A stretch of DNA of 64,000 nucleotides from Pirellulales bacterium (GTDB lineage: Bacteria; Planctomycetota; Planctomycetia; Pirellulales; Lacipirellulaceae): contig JALHQZ010000002.1 of the NCBI GenBank assembly GCA_022841705.1, forward strand, positions 124,001 to 188,000. The letters run 5' to 3'. Shown piece by piece: positions 1-7,774 of this stretch. How positions within the stretch are numbered: the stretch's first letter is position 1; the number at the start of each line of letters is the position of its first letter. A model generated the notes under the pieces. That model had not been told where the DNA came from and made no database searches. It was given only the letters and a program-made list of their open reading frames with translations. Made by a program: the position numbers and the translations under genes.

Positions 1-454
1 GAAAGTTAGCGCCGGTCACCAGTTGTGAACTTCCATCGGCCCACACGGTTTCACTCACGCCACTCAGGGACAACCGGTAGGTTGAAGCCGGGGTGGAAGA
101 AAAAATCACTGGCCCGCTTCCACTCCAATACAATAGGTTCGACTTTACGGCGCCAACGGACATTGGCAGGAAGTCCCAGTGTAATTGCGTATTGCCGAGC
201 AGTGCGCTGGTTCCGGGCGGGAGATTCGAGGAGGTGTTCGCCACCGAATTCACGCCGGGGTTGTTGGACACAAACGTCGACGACCAACCCGCCGCGAAGA
301 CCCGCGGGCCGATTGTGTAACTGCCGTTGTCGAAATCGACGAACCCCGTCACCAGCTTGCCGGACGATTGCTGCACGAGCACGTCGAAGTCCTGCGCAGC
401 CGCCAGCCCAGCCGAAGCGAGCAGAATTAGCAAGAGGGAAAGTAAAGTTTTCAT
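1..454 (-). CDS. Secreted protein of unknown function, partial (3' end off the window)
   Basis: The reading frame opens at an ATG whose first base is 454 and stays open to the left edge, so the C-terminus is missing. The start MKTLLSLLLILLASAGLAAA is a clear signal peptide with a likely cleavage after AAA-Q. The mature part is rich in Ser, Gly, Asn and Val with alternating hydrophobics (DFDNGSYTIGPRVFAAGW), typical of the beta-rich secreted proteins that carry PEP-CTERM tails in Planctomycetes. The tail itself cannot be seen here. It lies just downstream of a PEP-CTERM gene on the same strand, separated by a strong hairpin. No enzymatic motif is visible. That it is exported is secure; that it is a second PEP-CTERM substrate is inference. 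Confidence 0.75.
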   Translation of the reverse strand, partial: MKTLLSLLLILLASAGLAAAQDFDVLVQQSSGKLVTGFVDFDNGSYTIGPRVFAAGWSSTFVSNNPGVNSVANTSSNLPPGTSALLGNTQLHWDFLPMSVGAVKSNLLYWSGSGPVIFSSTPASTYRLSLSGVSETVWADGSSQLVTGANF

Positions 455-471
455 AGCTCGATCCTCGCGGT

Positions 472-506
472 GCTCGCTCCTGCGGAACCTATCCGCAGGA
501 GCGAGC
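472..506 (-). terminator. Strong hairpin between two secreted-protein genes
   Basis: A perfect 15-base inverted repeat (472-486 and 492-506) with a 5-base loop lies 10 bases downstream of the stop of the gene at 517-1368. It has no T-run, so it may act as an mRNA 3' end stabiliser or a Rho-aided terminator rather than a classic intrinsic terminator. Confidence 0.5.
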
Positions 507-516
507 CCACATGTGA

Positions 517-1368
517 CTACCGCTTGCGAATGAACCACCCGGCGCCGAGGGCCAGTGCGGCGAGCACAACGCTGGTAGGCTCGGGAATGGTGGCTTCGAC
601 ATACTCCACGCCTTCCTCGAAGAACGCAAAGTTCTTGCCGCCAAAGATCGGTTCGGGACCGCCGTTCTCGAACGCCTCGAGCAGTTCTTCTAGTTCCTCG
701 GCTGCTTCGCCATCGACGAGCAAATCGTCGACCAACCACACGAAGTAGAACGGCTCACTCCCCGCGAGCCCGGCCACATTCGCCGTGTAGGCGGCCACGT
801 ACACACCGTTCGCCGGCGTCCCTGCTCCAGGCAAGTTGATACTGAACAGCGGATGGTCATCCATGCCGCCCGACGGGCCCGTTATCCCGAAGTTCGGGTC
901 GTCGAACGTGCTTACCACATTCGGCTGCGTGCTTGTGGCGGTCACGAACGACGGCGAGCCCGTGCCATCCCAGTAAAACAAGTTGCCGAGCAGTCCCGCG
1001 AAGTTCACGTTCGCTGTTGCGATTGAAACGGCCGCATTGACGGGGAGCGGGTTCGAGCCGGGGACTACTGAAGTCGGCTGAGCGCTAAAGCCCGGCTCAT
1101 CGCGCTCGTAGTCGAAGTTGAACGGCAGCACCGGGTTGCCGGCGACCATGACGCCTTCAAACACGCGGGTTTCCAAATCAAAGAACGGCCCGCCCTCTTC
1201 CATGTCGAGGTCCTCGGCCGCTCCAATCGCAACCTGCCCGCCGACCTCCGCCAGCAGCACGTCGCTATGGGCGAATGTTGGCGCCGCCATCAATCCGCAC
1301 AGCAAAAGTGCCCGCGAAAAGACGAGAATGGACGCGAATAATTGAGTGTTAATCGTGAAAGTGTTCAT
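517..1368 (-). CDS. PEP-CTERM sorting domain protein
   Basis: 283 residues with an N-terminal hydrophobic export segment (about residues 10-33, ending PTFA-HSD) and a C-terminal PEP-CTERM signal: the motif IPEPTS, a hydrophobic stretch (VVLAALALGAGWFI) and a final RKR. Such tails are recognised by exosortase and lead to surface or extracellular-matrix delivery in bacteria with EPS biosynthesis. The middle is acidic and low in motifs, with a Glu-rich helix (AAEELEELLEAFENGG) about 60 residues before the tail. No catalytic signature is visible. The gene upstream on this strand is a DUF1559 protein and the one downstream is another secreted protein, so the stretch is a block of surface-type genes. 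No exosortase gene is in the window. Confidence 0.85.
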   Translation of the reverse strand: MNTFTINTQLFASILVFSRALLLCGLMAAPTFAHSDVLLAEVGGQVAIGAAEDLDMEEGGPFFDLETRVFEGVMVAGNPVLPFNFDYERDEPGFSAQPTSVVPGSNPLPVNAAVSIATANVNFAGLLGNLFYWDGTGSPSFVTATSTQPNVVSTFDDPNFGITGPSGGMDDHPLFSINLPGAGTPANGVYVAAYTANVAGLAGSEPFYFVWLVDDLLVDGEAAEELEELLEAFENGGPEPIFGGKNFAFFEEGVEYVEATIPEPTSVVLAALALGAGWFIRKR

Positions 1369-1496
1369 GAGCTGAATCCTCAGTTGAAAAACTAATAGTC
1401 AAAGGTTGAAGTTAAGTTGGGTTGCAGATGTGATTCGACAAAAACCGCGCGAATCCGCCGCATTCGTGCCCGTCCGCGGCCTCGCTTCCTTGTGAA

Positions 1497-2222
1497 TCAT
1501 CGCGGCGGCAGCGCGAAGTCGAATCCCTCTTCGCACCACTTCGCGATTTGCTCCGAGGAGATTGCCTCCACGTGTCCGTCGGCGTAGAGATAATTCGCCA
1601 CGCCGCCGGTGTGGCGCTCCACGGCTACGTCCTGAGCAACTTGCTTGTACACTGTTTTGTCCGCGCGGTGTTCCTCGTTGAACCACCGATCCGATTCCAC
1701 GTGATCGACGTTCACACCCAGCGGCGTCGGCAGCCCTTCGAACATCACAATCGTGCGATGTGTTTGAGGGCAGTCGAACAGGTCTCCCAGCAGGTCCTCG
1801 TTCTCTGCGGCCATTGCTTGCTGGGCCGCCGGCGGCAAGTGCGACGGAATGCGCTCCTTCTTTCGCAGGTAGCCGTTCATCGCGTAGCTGGTCACCGTGT
1901 TGGTTCGTTTCTCCAGCCGATCGAGGTCATCGGGGCAGAGCCGAATCTCATCCACGCTTTCCAAGTACGGAGCCAGTTGAAAGATCCAAGAATCCTCTTC
2001 CGTAGCGTCCTCGCCGTGAAAGATCAGCGGAAACGCGCCGTCGTGGGTGTTGGCATACTGGTGAATCGCCAGCCCGATCTGTTTCAGCTTGCTGGCGCAC
2101 TCCGTCCGCCGCGCCGCCCCCCGCGCCGCTTGCACGGCTGGTAGTAACAGCGCAAGGAGGACGCCGATGATGGCGAGCACCACCAACAGCTCCACCAAGG
2201 TAAATCCTTGCGAGCGACGCAT
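1497..2222 (-). CDS. DUF1559 prepilin-like protein
   Basis: 241 residues. The first 35 form a type IV prepilin-like leader: [20 protein letters not shown] follows a short basic stretch (MRRSQ), so cleavage before Phe and N-methylation by a prepilin peptidase is expected. The body ends with [19 protein letters not shown], the H-x9/10-DG motif (here ten residues between His and Asp-Gly) that marks the very large DUF1559 family of Planctomycetes. Cys residues in [22 protein letters not shown] belong to the conserved N-terminal region. The family is thought to form pseudopilin-like surface or secretion structures, but no member has a firmly proven role. It is followed on the same strand, 128 bases further on, by the PEP-CTERM gene, and preceded by a small exported protein. 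Confidence 0.9.
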   Translation of the reverse strand: MRRSQGFTLVELLVVLAIIGVLLALLLPAVQAARGAARRTECASKLKQIGLAIHQYANTHDGAFPLIFHGEDATEEDSWIFQLAPYLESVDEIRLCPDDLDRLEKRTNTVTSYAMNGYLRKKERIPSHLPPAAQQAMAAENEDLLGDLFDCPQTHRTIVMFEGLPTPLGVNVDHVESDRWFNEEHRADKTVYKQVAQDVAVERHTGGVANYLYADGHVEAISSEQIAKWCEEGFDFALPPR

Positions 2223-2330
2223 AACACGAACCGATCAGCGCACAATCACACGGCTGTGTGAATCACACCTTTGACGAAGTAGAAACGAGGAACCAATCCG
2301 CGCACGAAAGCGCCATGAAAGACGATGGAG

Positions 2331-2753
2331 CTAAGCGCTCAACATCGGTGGTCCCCGCGCGGCATAAATCCGCGAGACAGAATGCGCCCGAACAGGCGAT
2401 GTTTGAATACCAACATCAACGATCGGCGCCGCGAATTCCGCGGCCGGCGCCGCGATGCTGGTCGCCACCTTCAGTTGACCCAGCACCCCGCAGAGAGCGC
2501 ACGTCGAAGCATCATGCTTTGGGTGTGAAGCCCGCCATTCAATTCGGTCTCCGCCTGTCGCTTGCGACTGGTTCCCTCGCTGGGCGCCCGTCCAATCGAT
2601 GTGCTCATGCCCGCACTTGCAAACAGGTTCGCCAACGCCGCAAGCGGAATCTTGGCACGGCAAGACCGCGTGCAGCGCATCCCCCGCCGTTGCCAGCGCC
2701 AAATACAGCGCCGCCAGTGCCAGGGAGATCATTTTGCCGCGAATCGAACGCAT
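2331..2753 (-). CDS. Small exported Cys/His-rich protein, DUF2946-like
   Basis: 140 residues. A hydrophobic start (ISLALAALYLALATAGDALHA) is a signal peptide or anchor. Next comes a Cys/His-rich part (LPCQDSACGVGEPVCKCGHEH) and then HDASTCALCGVLGQL, followed by a tail ending YAARGPP. The order 'hydrophobic N-terminus, CALC motif, ARGPP-type end' resembles DUF2946 proteins, which are often found with metal-handling genes, but the match is by eye. The Cys and His pattern suggests metal binding. It lies upstream of the DUF1559 gene on the same strand with a 108-base gap. A start at Met8 (base 2732) is also possible. Confidence 0.55.
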   Translation of the reverse strand: MRSIRGKMISLALAALYLALATAGDALHAVLPCQDSACGVGEPVCKCGHEHIDWTGAQRGNQSQATGGDRIEWRASHPKHDASTCALCGVLGQLKVATSIAAPAAEFAAPIVDVGIQTSPVRAHSVSRIYAARGPPMLSA

Positions 2754-2861
2754 TACCCCGACATCATAAGCACATGACTCGGCAAAGGCAACCGATTTTC
2801 CCCCAACATACGTCCAAAAATCCGCCTGCCAGCTTTTCGTGATCGCTTGGTATAATGCAGT

Positions 2862-2900
2862 TCTGCCTAACCCCTGCCCCCTAGCCCCTCACCCCTCCCA
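2862..2900 (+). repeat. Pyrimidine-rich tandem leader before the kinase start
   Basis: The 39 bases before the kinase ATG are an imperfect tandem of CCTaaCCCCT/agCCCCTcaCCCCT units. Similar CT-tracts sit directly before the starts at 5023 and 30854. No Shine-Dalgarno sequence is visible inside it. Confidence 0.5.
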
Positions 2901-3773
2901 ATGGGTCTGGCCAAACTCTTTCGTGGTTTCATGTCCGGCGGCAAGGTCGATATCGGCCGCCGCTACGAAATTCTGCGCGATGCGGTTTCTGGCACGATGA
3001 GCGATTTTCATATGGCTCGCGATCGGGAGACGGGCGAAATCGTCGGCCTCAAGATTCTCGACAAGAAGAAGACCGAGGCGCTCGAGCAGCACATGCGGTG
3101 GGCCGGTCGGCCACTGGAAGGGGACATCGCCATGTCGATGCAGCACCCGCGGATCGTGGTGACCAAATCGCACGGCATGACCACGACGGGGCAGCAGTTC
3201 ATCGTGATGGAGTTTTTGGACGGCCCCGGCCTCAACTCACTCATCATTGGTCGTAGCAAATCGCTCGAGGGAAATCGGCTTGCCTTGATGACCCAGGCTG
3301 CCGAGGCGATTGCCTATGTCCACCAGCAAGGCTACATCCACCGCGACGTCTGCCCGCGGAACTTCGTCTGCGACAAGGAAGCGGCGAATCTCAAGCTCAT
3401 CGACTTCGGTCTGACCGTACCCGCCAAACCCGAGTTTCTCCAGCCCGGCATGCGCACCGGCACCGCGAACTACATGGCCCCCGAAGTGGTCCGCAGAAAG
3501 GCGACCGATCACCGCCTGGACATTTACGCCTATGGCGCCAGCGTGTATGAGTTATTCGCGTTCGAACTACCGTGGCAGCGCGGCGCGGACGGCCTTTCCG
3601 CCATGACCCACGGCAACCACGACGCGCCCCCCTTGAGCAAATACTATCCGGATGTGAACCCCGAAGTTGAAGAAGTGATACTACGATGCCTGAAACCGGC
3701 GCCGGCCGACCGTTGGCCCTCGATGGACGCAGTGGTTAAGGTGCTCAAGCGGATAAAGAAGGAGACGAAGTAG
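2901..3773 (+). CDS. Ser/Thr protein kinase (Hanks type, single domain)
   Basis: 290 residues made almost entirely of a protein kinase fold. Visible landmarks are the ATP-anchoring Lys51 (VGLKIL), the catalytic loop HRDVCPRNF (Asp149, Asn154), the DFG motif at 168-170, the activation segment end GTANYMAPEVV and DIYAYGASVYELF in the C-lobe. Two deviations stand out: the Gly-rich loop is degraded (DAVSGTMSDF in place of GxGxxG), and the usual Lys two residues after the catalytic Asp (HRDLKPxN) is Cys. Asp, Asn and the DFG Asp are kept, so activity is likely but altered nucleotide handling is possible. There is no transmembrane or PASTA part, so it is cytoplasmic and its partner is unknown. It is monocistronic, followed by tRNA-Arg. 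Confidence 0.9.
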   Translation: MGLAKLFRGFMSGGKVDIGRRYEILRDAVSGTMSDFHMARDRETGEIVGLKILDKKKTEALEQHMRWAGRPLEGDIAMSMQHPRIVVTKSHGMTTTGQQFIVMEFLDGPGLNSLIIGRSKSLEGNRLALMTQAAEAIAYVHQQGYIHRDVCPRNFVCDKEAANLKLIDFGLTVPAKPEFLQPGMRTGTANYMAPEVVRRKATDHRLDIYAYGASVYELFAFELPWQRGADGLSAMTHGNHDAPPLSKYYPDVNPEVEEVILRCLKPAPADRWPSMDAVVKVLKRIKKETK

Positions 3774-3843
3774 ACACTAGTCAGTCGGCAGTGAATCGAG
3801 TCAAAGTTCCGTCCCCCAGTTCCCACATCCCAAACCCCTCCCA

Positions 3844-3917
3844 GCGCCCGTAGCTCAGTTGGATAGAGCAACGGATTTCTAATCCGTTGGCCGCAGGTTC
3901 GAGTCCTGCCGGGCGCG
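3844..3917 (+). tRNA. tRNA-Arg (anticodon TCT)
   Basis: A 74-base cloverleaf: 7-bp acceptor stem GCGCCCG/CGGGCGC, D-arm GCTC..GAGC, anticodon stem ACGGA/TCCGT with loop TTTCTAA (anticodon TCT), and T-arm GCAGG-TTCGAGT-CCTGC. CCA is not encoded. Confidence 0.96.
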
Positions 3918-3928
3918 CTAGAGCGTTT

Positions 3929-4798
3929 TTACTTTGCCGGAGGAGTAGGAAGCGTCTCCGATTCTGCCGGCGTCGGCTCCAACATGCTGCGGAGAGTTCC
4001 CACCGCGGGGGACGACGAAGTTTGCGGCTGAGCGGTGGTCTGCGCATTGGCACTCAGCCGGCGAATCTTCTCACCCACCAGGGCTTCGAGCTGCGCGAAG
4101 CCCACTTGCGAAGTGATCCGCCGGAACTGCGCGTCGCGGTGGAGCGAATCGAGCCGGCGGGCAAGTTGGTCCCACCCGGCGGATGAGTTGTCCGCAGGGA
4201 GAGTGAGATAGTCACGCCAACCGGCGCCATCTTCCAAGCGCGAGAGGCTCTCTTCAAACCGTTGCCAAGCGCCGGCGATCGCGGTGCGCAGGCCCTCTTC
4301 GTCGAGGCTTTGCAGTTCTGCGGCGAGAGCGGATTGATCCGGCGCCGGCGGCGCCCCGTTTGCGACTGGCCCAAAGGGGCGCTGCATCACACTGCGTTCA
4401 GCGTACGGCGACTGCGTGGTTTGTGGTGGAGCGGAATACTCCGGCGCATACCCACCTTCGTACGGCGCAGCGGATTGATACCCAGGCTGATAACCTTGCG
4501 GCGGGTAGCCATAAGGAGCACTGTTATACGGAAAAGGGGCGTACGGCGCATAGCCGTATGCTGGCGGCGGGCCGTAGCCCGGCGGTGGATAGTTGCCGGG
4601 AGTATCAACGCCCACGAACGGCGCCCGCACGCGCGTGCCGCCATAGGGATCGACATCGACATTCACGAACGGAGCACGAACGATCACCCCGCCGCCGATG
4701 CCCCGCCGGACGAACTGCCCCGCGGCGTCTTGGGCGACGAAGCCAACTCCCAGCGTTACCGTAATCGCGATTCGAGCCGGTGTCAGATATTTAAGCAT
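3929..4798 (-). CDS. Secreted Pro/Tyr/Gly-rich protein of unknown function
   Basis: 289 residues from the ATG at 4798, chosen because GAGGTG lies about 5 bases upstream; an upstream in-frame ATG at 4837 would add 13 residues. The start MLKYLTPARIAITVTLGVGF is a signal peptide. Two near-copies of 'VRAPFVnVDvdpyGgt' follow, then about 80 residues dominated by Pro, Tyr and Gly (GYGPPPAYGYAPYAPFPYNS). The C-terminal half is helical and charged (LAAELQSLDEEGLRTAIAGA) and ends in a Ser/Thr/Pro-rich tail. The YxPY-type low-complexity region is common in planctomycete exported proteins. No enzyme motif is seen and I do not recognise the family. Confidence 0.75.
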   Translation of the reverse strand: MLKYLTPARIAITVTLGVGFVAQDAAGQFVRRGIGGGVIVRAPFVNVDVDPYGGTRVRAPFVGVDTPGNYPPPGYGPPPAYGYAPYAPFPYNSAPYGYPPQGYQPGYQSAAPYEGGYAPEYSAPPQTTQSPYAERSVMQRPFGPVANGAPPAPDQSALAAELQSLDEEGLRTAIAGAWQRFEESLSRLEDGAGWRDYLTLPADNSSAGWDQLARRLDSLHRDAQFRRITSQVGFAQLEALVGEKIRRLSANAQTTAQPQTSSSPAVGTLRSMLEPTPAESETLPTPPAK

Positions 4799-4980
4799 GG
4801 CCGCACCTCTTTTGCCTTGCGTTCCGAAACAGGCCACCCGTCCTTACCAACAGGGGGCCACTGGACTGAAGTGTAAGGCGAACGGACCACGGGAGCAACG
4901 TTTTCGCGAATTTCGCCCGTAGAGTGGCTGGCCAATGCACCCCGATTGGGGAGATACTGGCGGCAGAGTCGCCTGAGCGT

Positions 4981-5022
4981 GCTCCCTAGCTCCTAATCTC
5001 TAGCCTCTAGCCCCTCTTTGCC
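4981..5022 (+). repeat. Pyrimidine-rich tandem leader before the SGNH hydrolase start
   Basis: An imperfect tandem of CTagCTCCTaaTCTCTagCCTCTagCCCCT-type units ends directly before the ATG at 5023, as it does before the kinase gene at 2901. Confidence 0.5.
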
Positions 5023-5760
5023 ATGTTCGCCCGACGAGAATTCATGCAAGCATCCCTCACTGCCGCCGCTGGCGCGGCGCTCACGCAAACTGCTTCCGCC
5101 GCCGAGCAAGCTAACAGTTCGCTCATCCACCCCGGTGACACCGTGCTCTTTCAAGGCGATTCGATCACCGATGCCGGCCGGAAGCGTGATGCGGCGCCGG
5201 ACGCCCCGCTGCAAACGAGTTTTGGTTCCGGCTACGCCTGGCTCGCGGCTGCATCGCTGCTGGTTGATCGGCCCGCCGACAAGCTCACCTTCTTCAACCG
5301 CGGCATCAGTGGCAATCGCGTACCGGACCTCGACGCCCGCTGGCAAGCGGAGTGCATTGACTTAAGGCCGAACTTGCTGAGCATCCTTATCGGCGTGAAC
5401 GACATTTGGCACAAGCTCAACGGCCGCACGCAAGGCTCGGTGGCCGATTACGATTCGCAGTACCGTGCTCTGCTGACCCGCACGCGCGAAGCGCTGCCCG
5501 AAACCCGGCTGGTCATCTGCGAGCCGTTCGTGTTGAAATGCGGGGCCGTGAACGACAAATGGTTCCCCGAGTTCGATGAGCGCCGCGCGGTTGCGAAAAA
5601 GATCGCCGAAGAATTCGGCGCCACGTTCGTGCCGTTCCAAACGATGTTCGACGCCGCCGTCGAGTATGCCCCGCCGGAACACTGGGCCGCTGACGGCGTG
5701 CATCCCTCGCCGCACGGCGCGGCGCTGATGGCCCACACGTGGCGGAAGGTGGTGGGATAA
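5023..5760 (+). CDS. SGNH/GDSL-family hydrolase, Tat-exported
   Basis: 245 residues. The start RREFMQASLTAAAGAALTQT is a twin-arginine signal, so the protein is probably folded before export to the periplasm. The four SGNH blocks are visible: GDSI (nucleophile Ser, block I), a Gly in FNRGISGNRVPD (block II), GVNDIWH (Asn, block III) and DGVHPSPHG near the end (Asp and His, block V). The length is normal for single-domain members. These enzymes remove acyl groups from sugars, glycans or lipids. The GDSIT/GVND/DGVHP pattern is most like the carbohydrate- or rhamnogalacturonan-acetylesterase-like group, but the substrate cannot be read from the sequence. It is monocistronic; a nested palindrome follows it. 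Confidence 0.9.
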   Translation: MFARREFMQASLTAAAGAALTQTASAAEQANSSLIHPGDTVLFQGDSITDAGRKRDAAPDAPLQTSFGSGYAWLAAASLLVDRPADKLTFFNRGISGNRVPDLDARWQAECIDLRPNLLSILIGVNDIWHKLNGRTQGSVADYDSQYRALLTRTREALPETRLVICEPFVLKCGAVNDKWFPEFDERRAVAKKIAEEFGATFVPFQTMFDAAVEYAPPEHWAADGVHPSPHGAALMAHTWRKVVG

Positions 5761-5776
5761 AACCACATCACAAGCT

Positions 5777-5842
5777 CATTGGTCATTTCGGCTTGGTCAT
5801 TGGTCATTCGAAGCACCAATGAACAAGCCGAAATGACCAATG
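5777..5842. repeat. Nested inverted repeat (19-bp perfect arms)
   Basis: Outer arms 5777-5795 and 5824-5842 are perfect reverse complements. Inside them CATTGGT (5799-5805) pairs with ACCAATG (5815-5821). The 23-base stretch 5779-5801 recurs exactly at 62271-62293, so this is a dispersed unit. It lies between the SGNH and VOC genes and could also act as a terminator. Confidence 0.75.
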
Positions 5843-5880
5843 GGTGTTTTCTCATAAATCTTTTTTTGTATGTGGTCCCC

Positions 5881-6363
5881 ATGACCCCCGCCAAGAACAC
5901 CATCTGCCTGTGGTACGACGGCGCCGCCGAGGAGGCCGCCCGGTTTTACGCCGCAACCTTCCCCGATTCCTCCGTCGGCGCCATTCATCACGCGCCGAGC
6001 GACTATCCGGCCGGCAAGGAGGGGGATGTGCTGGTGGTCGAGTTCACCGTGTTGGGCATCCCCTGCATCGGCCTGAACGGCGGACCTGGCGTGCCGCACA
6101 GCATGGCGTTCTCATTCCAAGTGGCAACCGCCGATCAAGCTGAGACGGACCGCTACTGGAACGCGATTGTCGGTAACGGCGGCCAAGCAAGCGCCTGCGG
6201 CTGGTGCCAAGATCGGTGGGGCGTGCGGTGGCAGATCACCCCAGTCGCCCTGACGAAAGGCTACACCGACCCCGACCGCGCCGCCGCTAAGCGCGTGTTC
6301 GCCGCAATGATGACAATGGGGAAGATTGATGTGGCGGGGATTGAGCGGGCGAGTAGGGGGTGA
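5881..6363 (+). CDS. VOC-family protein (PhnB/3-demethylubiquinone-9 methyltransferase-like fold)
   Basis: 160 residues from the ATG at 5881. The frame is open further upstream to 5779, but that part is the palindromic repeat, so the later start is preferred. The sequence NTICLWYDGAAEEAARFYAA followed by DSSVGAIHHAPSDYPAGKEG is the hallmark of the VOC subgroup formerly named 3-demethylubiquinone-9 3-methyltransferase. The core ends GWCQDRWGVRWQITP. Despite the old name, members are not shown to be methyltransferases; many are small-molecule binding or dioxygenase-like proteins. It is a single gene with no pathway neighbour. Confidence 0.88.
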   Translation: MTPAKNTICLWYDGAAEEAARFYAATFPDSSVGAIHHAPSDYPAGKEGDVLVVEFTVLGIPCIGLNGGPGVPHSMAFSFQVATADQAETDRYWNAIVGNGGQASACGWCQDRWGVRWQITPVALTKGYTDPDRAAAKRVFAAMMTMGKIDVAGIERASRG

Positions 6364-6436
6364 GAGTTGCCATTCAAGGGACGGAGGAATTTAGCTGTTT
6401 CTCCTCTAATCGCCGACAAATTCGAGGGCGCAATTC

Positions 6437-6949
6437 ATGCCGATGCTAAACGCCTTATTCATTCTCGCGCTGTGTTTTCTTGGATTCGGTGTTTACTGCT
6501 TTGTTGCAATTCCAATCTGGCTGGTTACTGGAGATAAGATATTATGCCGACGAGGCAGTCCCAATCGTAAGGTAATCGGACTGCTTGCTGTCTCGATCGT
6601 CTACGTAATCTCGTTGTGGGCGTATTATCTCTGGGCAACTCGTCCTGCGGCAGTTTTTGAAATGGCATTCGGATTCAAACCGCCGGCTGACGTTGAGATC
6701 CAATCGTCTTCTCACTCCGTACTCGGTGACCACGGCGAGCAATCGCTCTCGTTCACTGCCACGCCAGCCACAATTGATCGCATCCTAAAGAATCGATTTG
6801 AAACATCCCTTAACGCTTGCATGCCAAACACCGATGGAAGTTTTTCATTCTCTCGCGAATTCAGCGATTCGTTTTTATTCGAAACGGAAGATTTGCAGTA
6901 CAACCGCAGGACTTCGAAGGCTCGGTATCACTGGGTTGGTATTGACTGA
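6437..6949 (+). CDS. Two-TM membrane protein of unknown function
   Basis: 170 residues. GAGGG lies about 9 bases before the ATG. There are two membrane helices (about residues 6-30 and 46-66, the latter VIGLLAVSIVYVISLWAYYLW) joined by a short basic cytoplasmic loop. About 100 polar residues follow outside the membrane (VEIQSSSHSVLGDHGEQSLS onwards) without a recognised motif. Codon use is less GC-rich than in its neighbours (many AAT, TTT, ATT codons), which hints at recent acquisition. It is followed 78 bases later by another unknown gene of similar composition, with which it may form a pair. Confidence 0.65.
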   Translation: MPMLNALFILALCFLGFGVYCFVAIPIWLVTGDKILCRRGSPNRKVIGLLAVSIVYVISLWAYYLWATRPAAVFEMAFGFKPPADVEIQSSSHSVLGDHGEQSLSFTATPATIDRILKNRFETSLNACMPNTDGSFSFSREFSDSFLFETEDLQYNRRTSKARYHWVGID

Positions 6950-7027
6950 TGGCAGTTGCGTAGGTTTCGATACAGCGTTAGCGGAATCGCAAGCAGAAGA
7001 TCAGGTCGGGCCCAACGGACAGCCGAA

Positions 7028-7588
7028 ATGCCAGAAAGCTCTCGAATGCGTGTTGCGGAAATCGAATCGTGGTTCAGCTCGCACGATGACTCGGAGTTTG
7101 TGGTCATGCCGGCGGATTATTCGTCGACGCTGATCGGCAACTTCGCAACGGCTCAGACCATCCTCTACACGACCAAACAGCATTGCCTCCCACGAATAAA
7201 AAGCCTCTCTCAGTTTCCGGGGCCAATCGCCACTCTGGCGCGCTACGGCCTTCCATTGGTCGATGACTTGCCGTTGTTGCGCCAGTCGTCTCAGTCGCTC
7301 ATCTTCATTGGTGACTGCGATCCTCCGGACCTAATGATCTTTGCCTGGCTGCGCGAGCATCTGCCCATTGTCTGGCATGGCGTCAGCGACGCATTTTTGA
7401 TGACTCACGGGACGTATCAAAACTCCTGTATTCATATTGGCATGGGGGAAATGGAACGAAGCGCGTGTCAGTATCTGCCTGATTTCTTTCCCGATTTCCG
7501 AGACGTCGTCGGTCCGTACTGCGCCGGCCTGTTGGACGACGGGTTCAAAATCGAAGTTGAAGGTGCGATCGTCGAGCTCAAACGCTGA
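7028..7588 (+). CDS. Protein of unknown function with a GDxDPxDL motif
   Basis: 186 residues from the ATG at 7028. An open frame extends back to a TTG at 6956, but the residues it would add are basic and low in structure. The central part QSLIFIGDCDPPDLMIFAWL has a beta-strand followed by GDxDPxDL and a helix, which resembles the second acidic motif of Toprim domains (GDxDPxG). I cannot find the partner Glu motif, so this is a resemblance only. The end FKIEVEGAIVEL looks like a beta hairpin. It lies downstream of a two-TM protein of similar base composition and before a VOC pseudogene. The function is unknown. Confidence 0.55.
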   Translation: MPESSRMRVAEIESWFSSHDDSEFVVMPADYSSTLIGNFATAQTILYTTKQHCLPRIKSLSQFPGPIATLARYGLPLVDDLPLLRQSSQSLIFIGDCDPPDLMIFAWLREHLPIVWHGVSDAFLMTHGTYQNSCIHIGMGEMERSACQYLPDFFPDFRDVVGPYCAGLLDDGFKIEVEGAIVELKR

Positions 7589-7606
7589 ATTCGACGAGAA
7601 AACCGC

Positions 7607-7766
7607 ATGCCCATCACCCGCCTCGACGACAACCTCCTCGTCGTCGAAGTTCTCGAAGCCGTCAAGTCCGTTCTTCCTCGAACTCGGCCTCACGCTCGAC
7701 GGCGAATCGACCATTACAGCCCCGGAGGGGACTGCCACCGTCTCAGCTCCGTGCACGACGGCTTAA
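7607..7766 (+). pseudogene. VOC/glyoxalase N-terminal remnant, frameshifted
   Basis: The ATG at 7607 begins MPITRLDDNLLVVEVLEAVKS, a typical VOC opening. Then the frame breaks. Removing one G just after the AAGTCC codons restores FFLELGLTLDGESTITAPEG, the expected next strand and helix of glyoxalase-like proteins. The restored frame stops at 7766, so only about 50 of the usual 130 residues remain. The rest is gone, and the ABC permease gene ends 9 bases further on, on the opposite strand. This is an indel plus 3' deletion: a decayed gene. Confidence 0.7.
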
Positions 7767-7774
7767 ATTTCGCC

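Noticed and set aside
5779..5880. Upstream extension of the VOC protein
   Set aside because: This part is the palindromic repeat; the family sequence begins at the later ATG.
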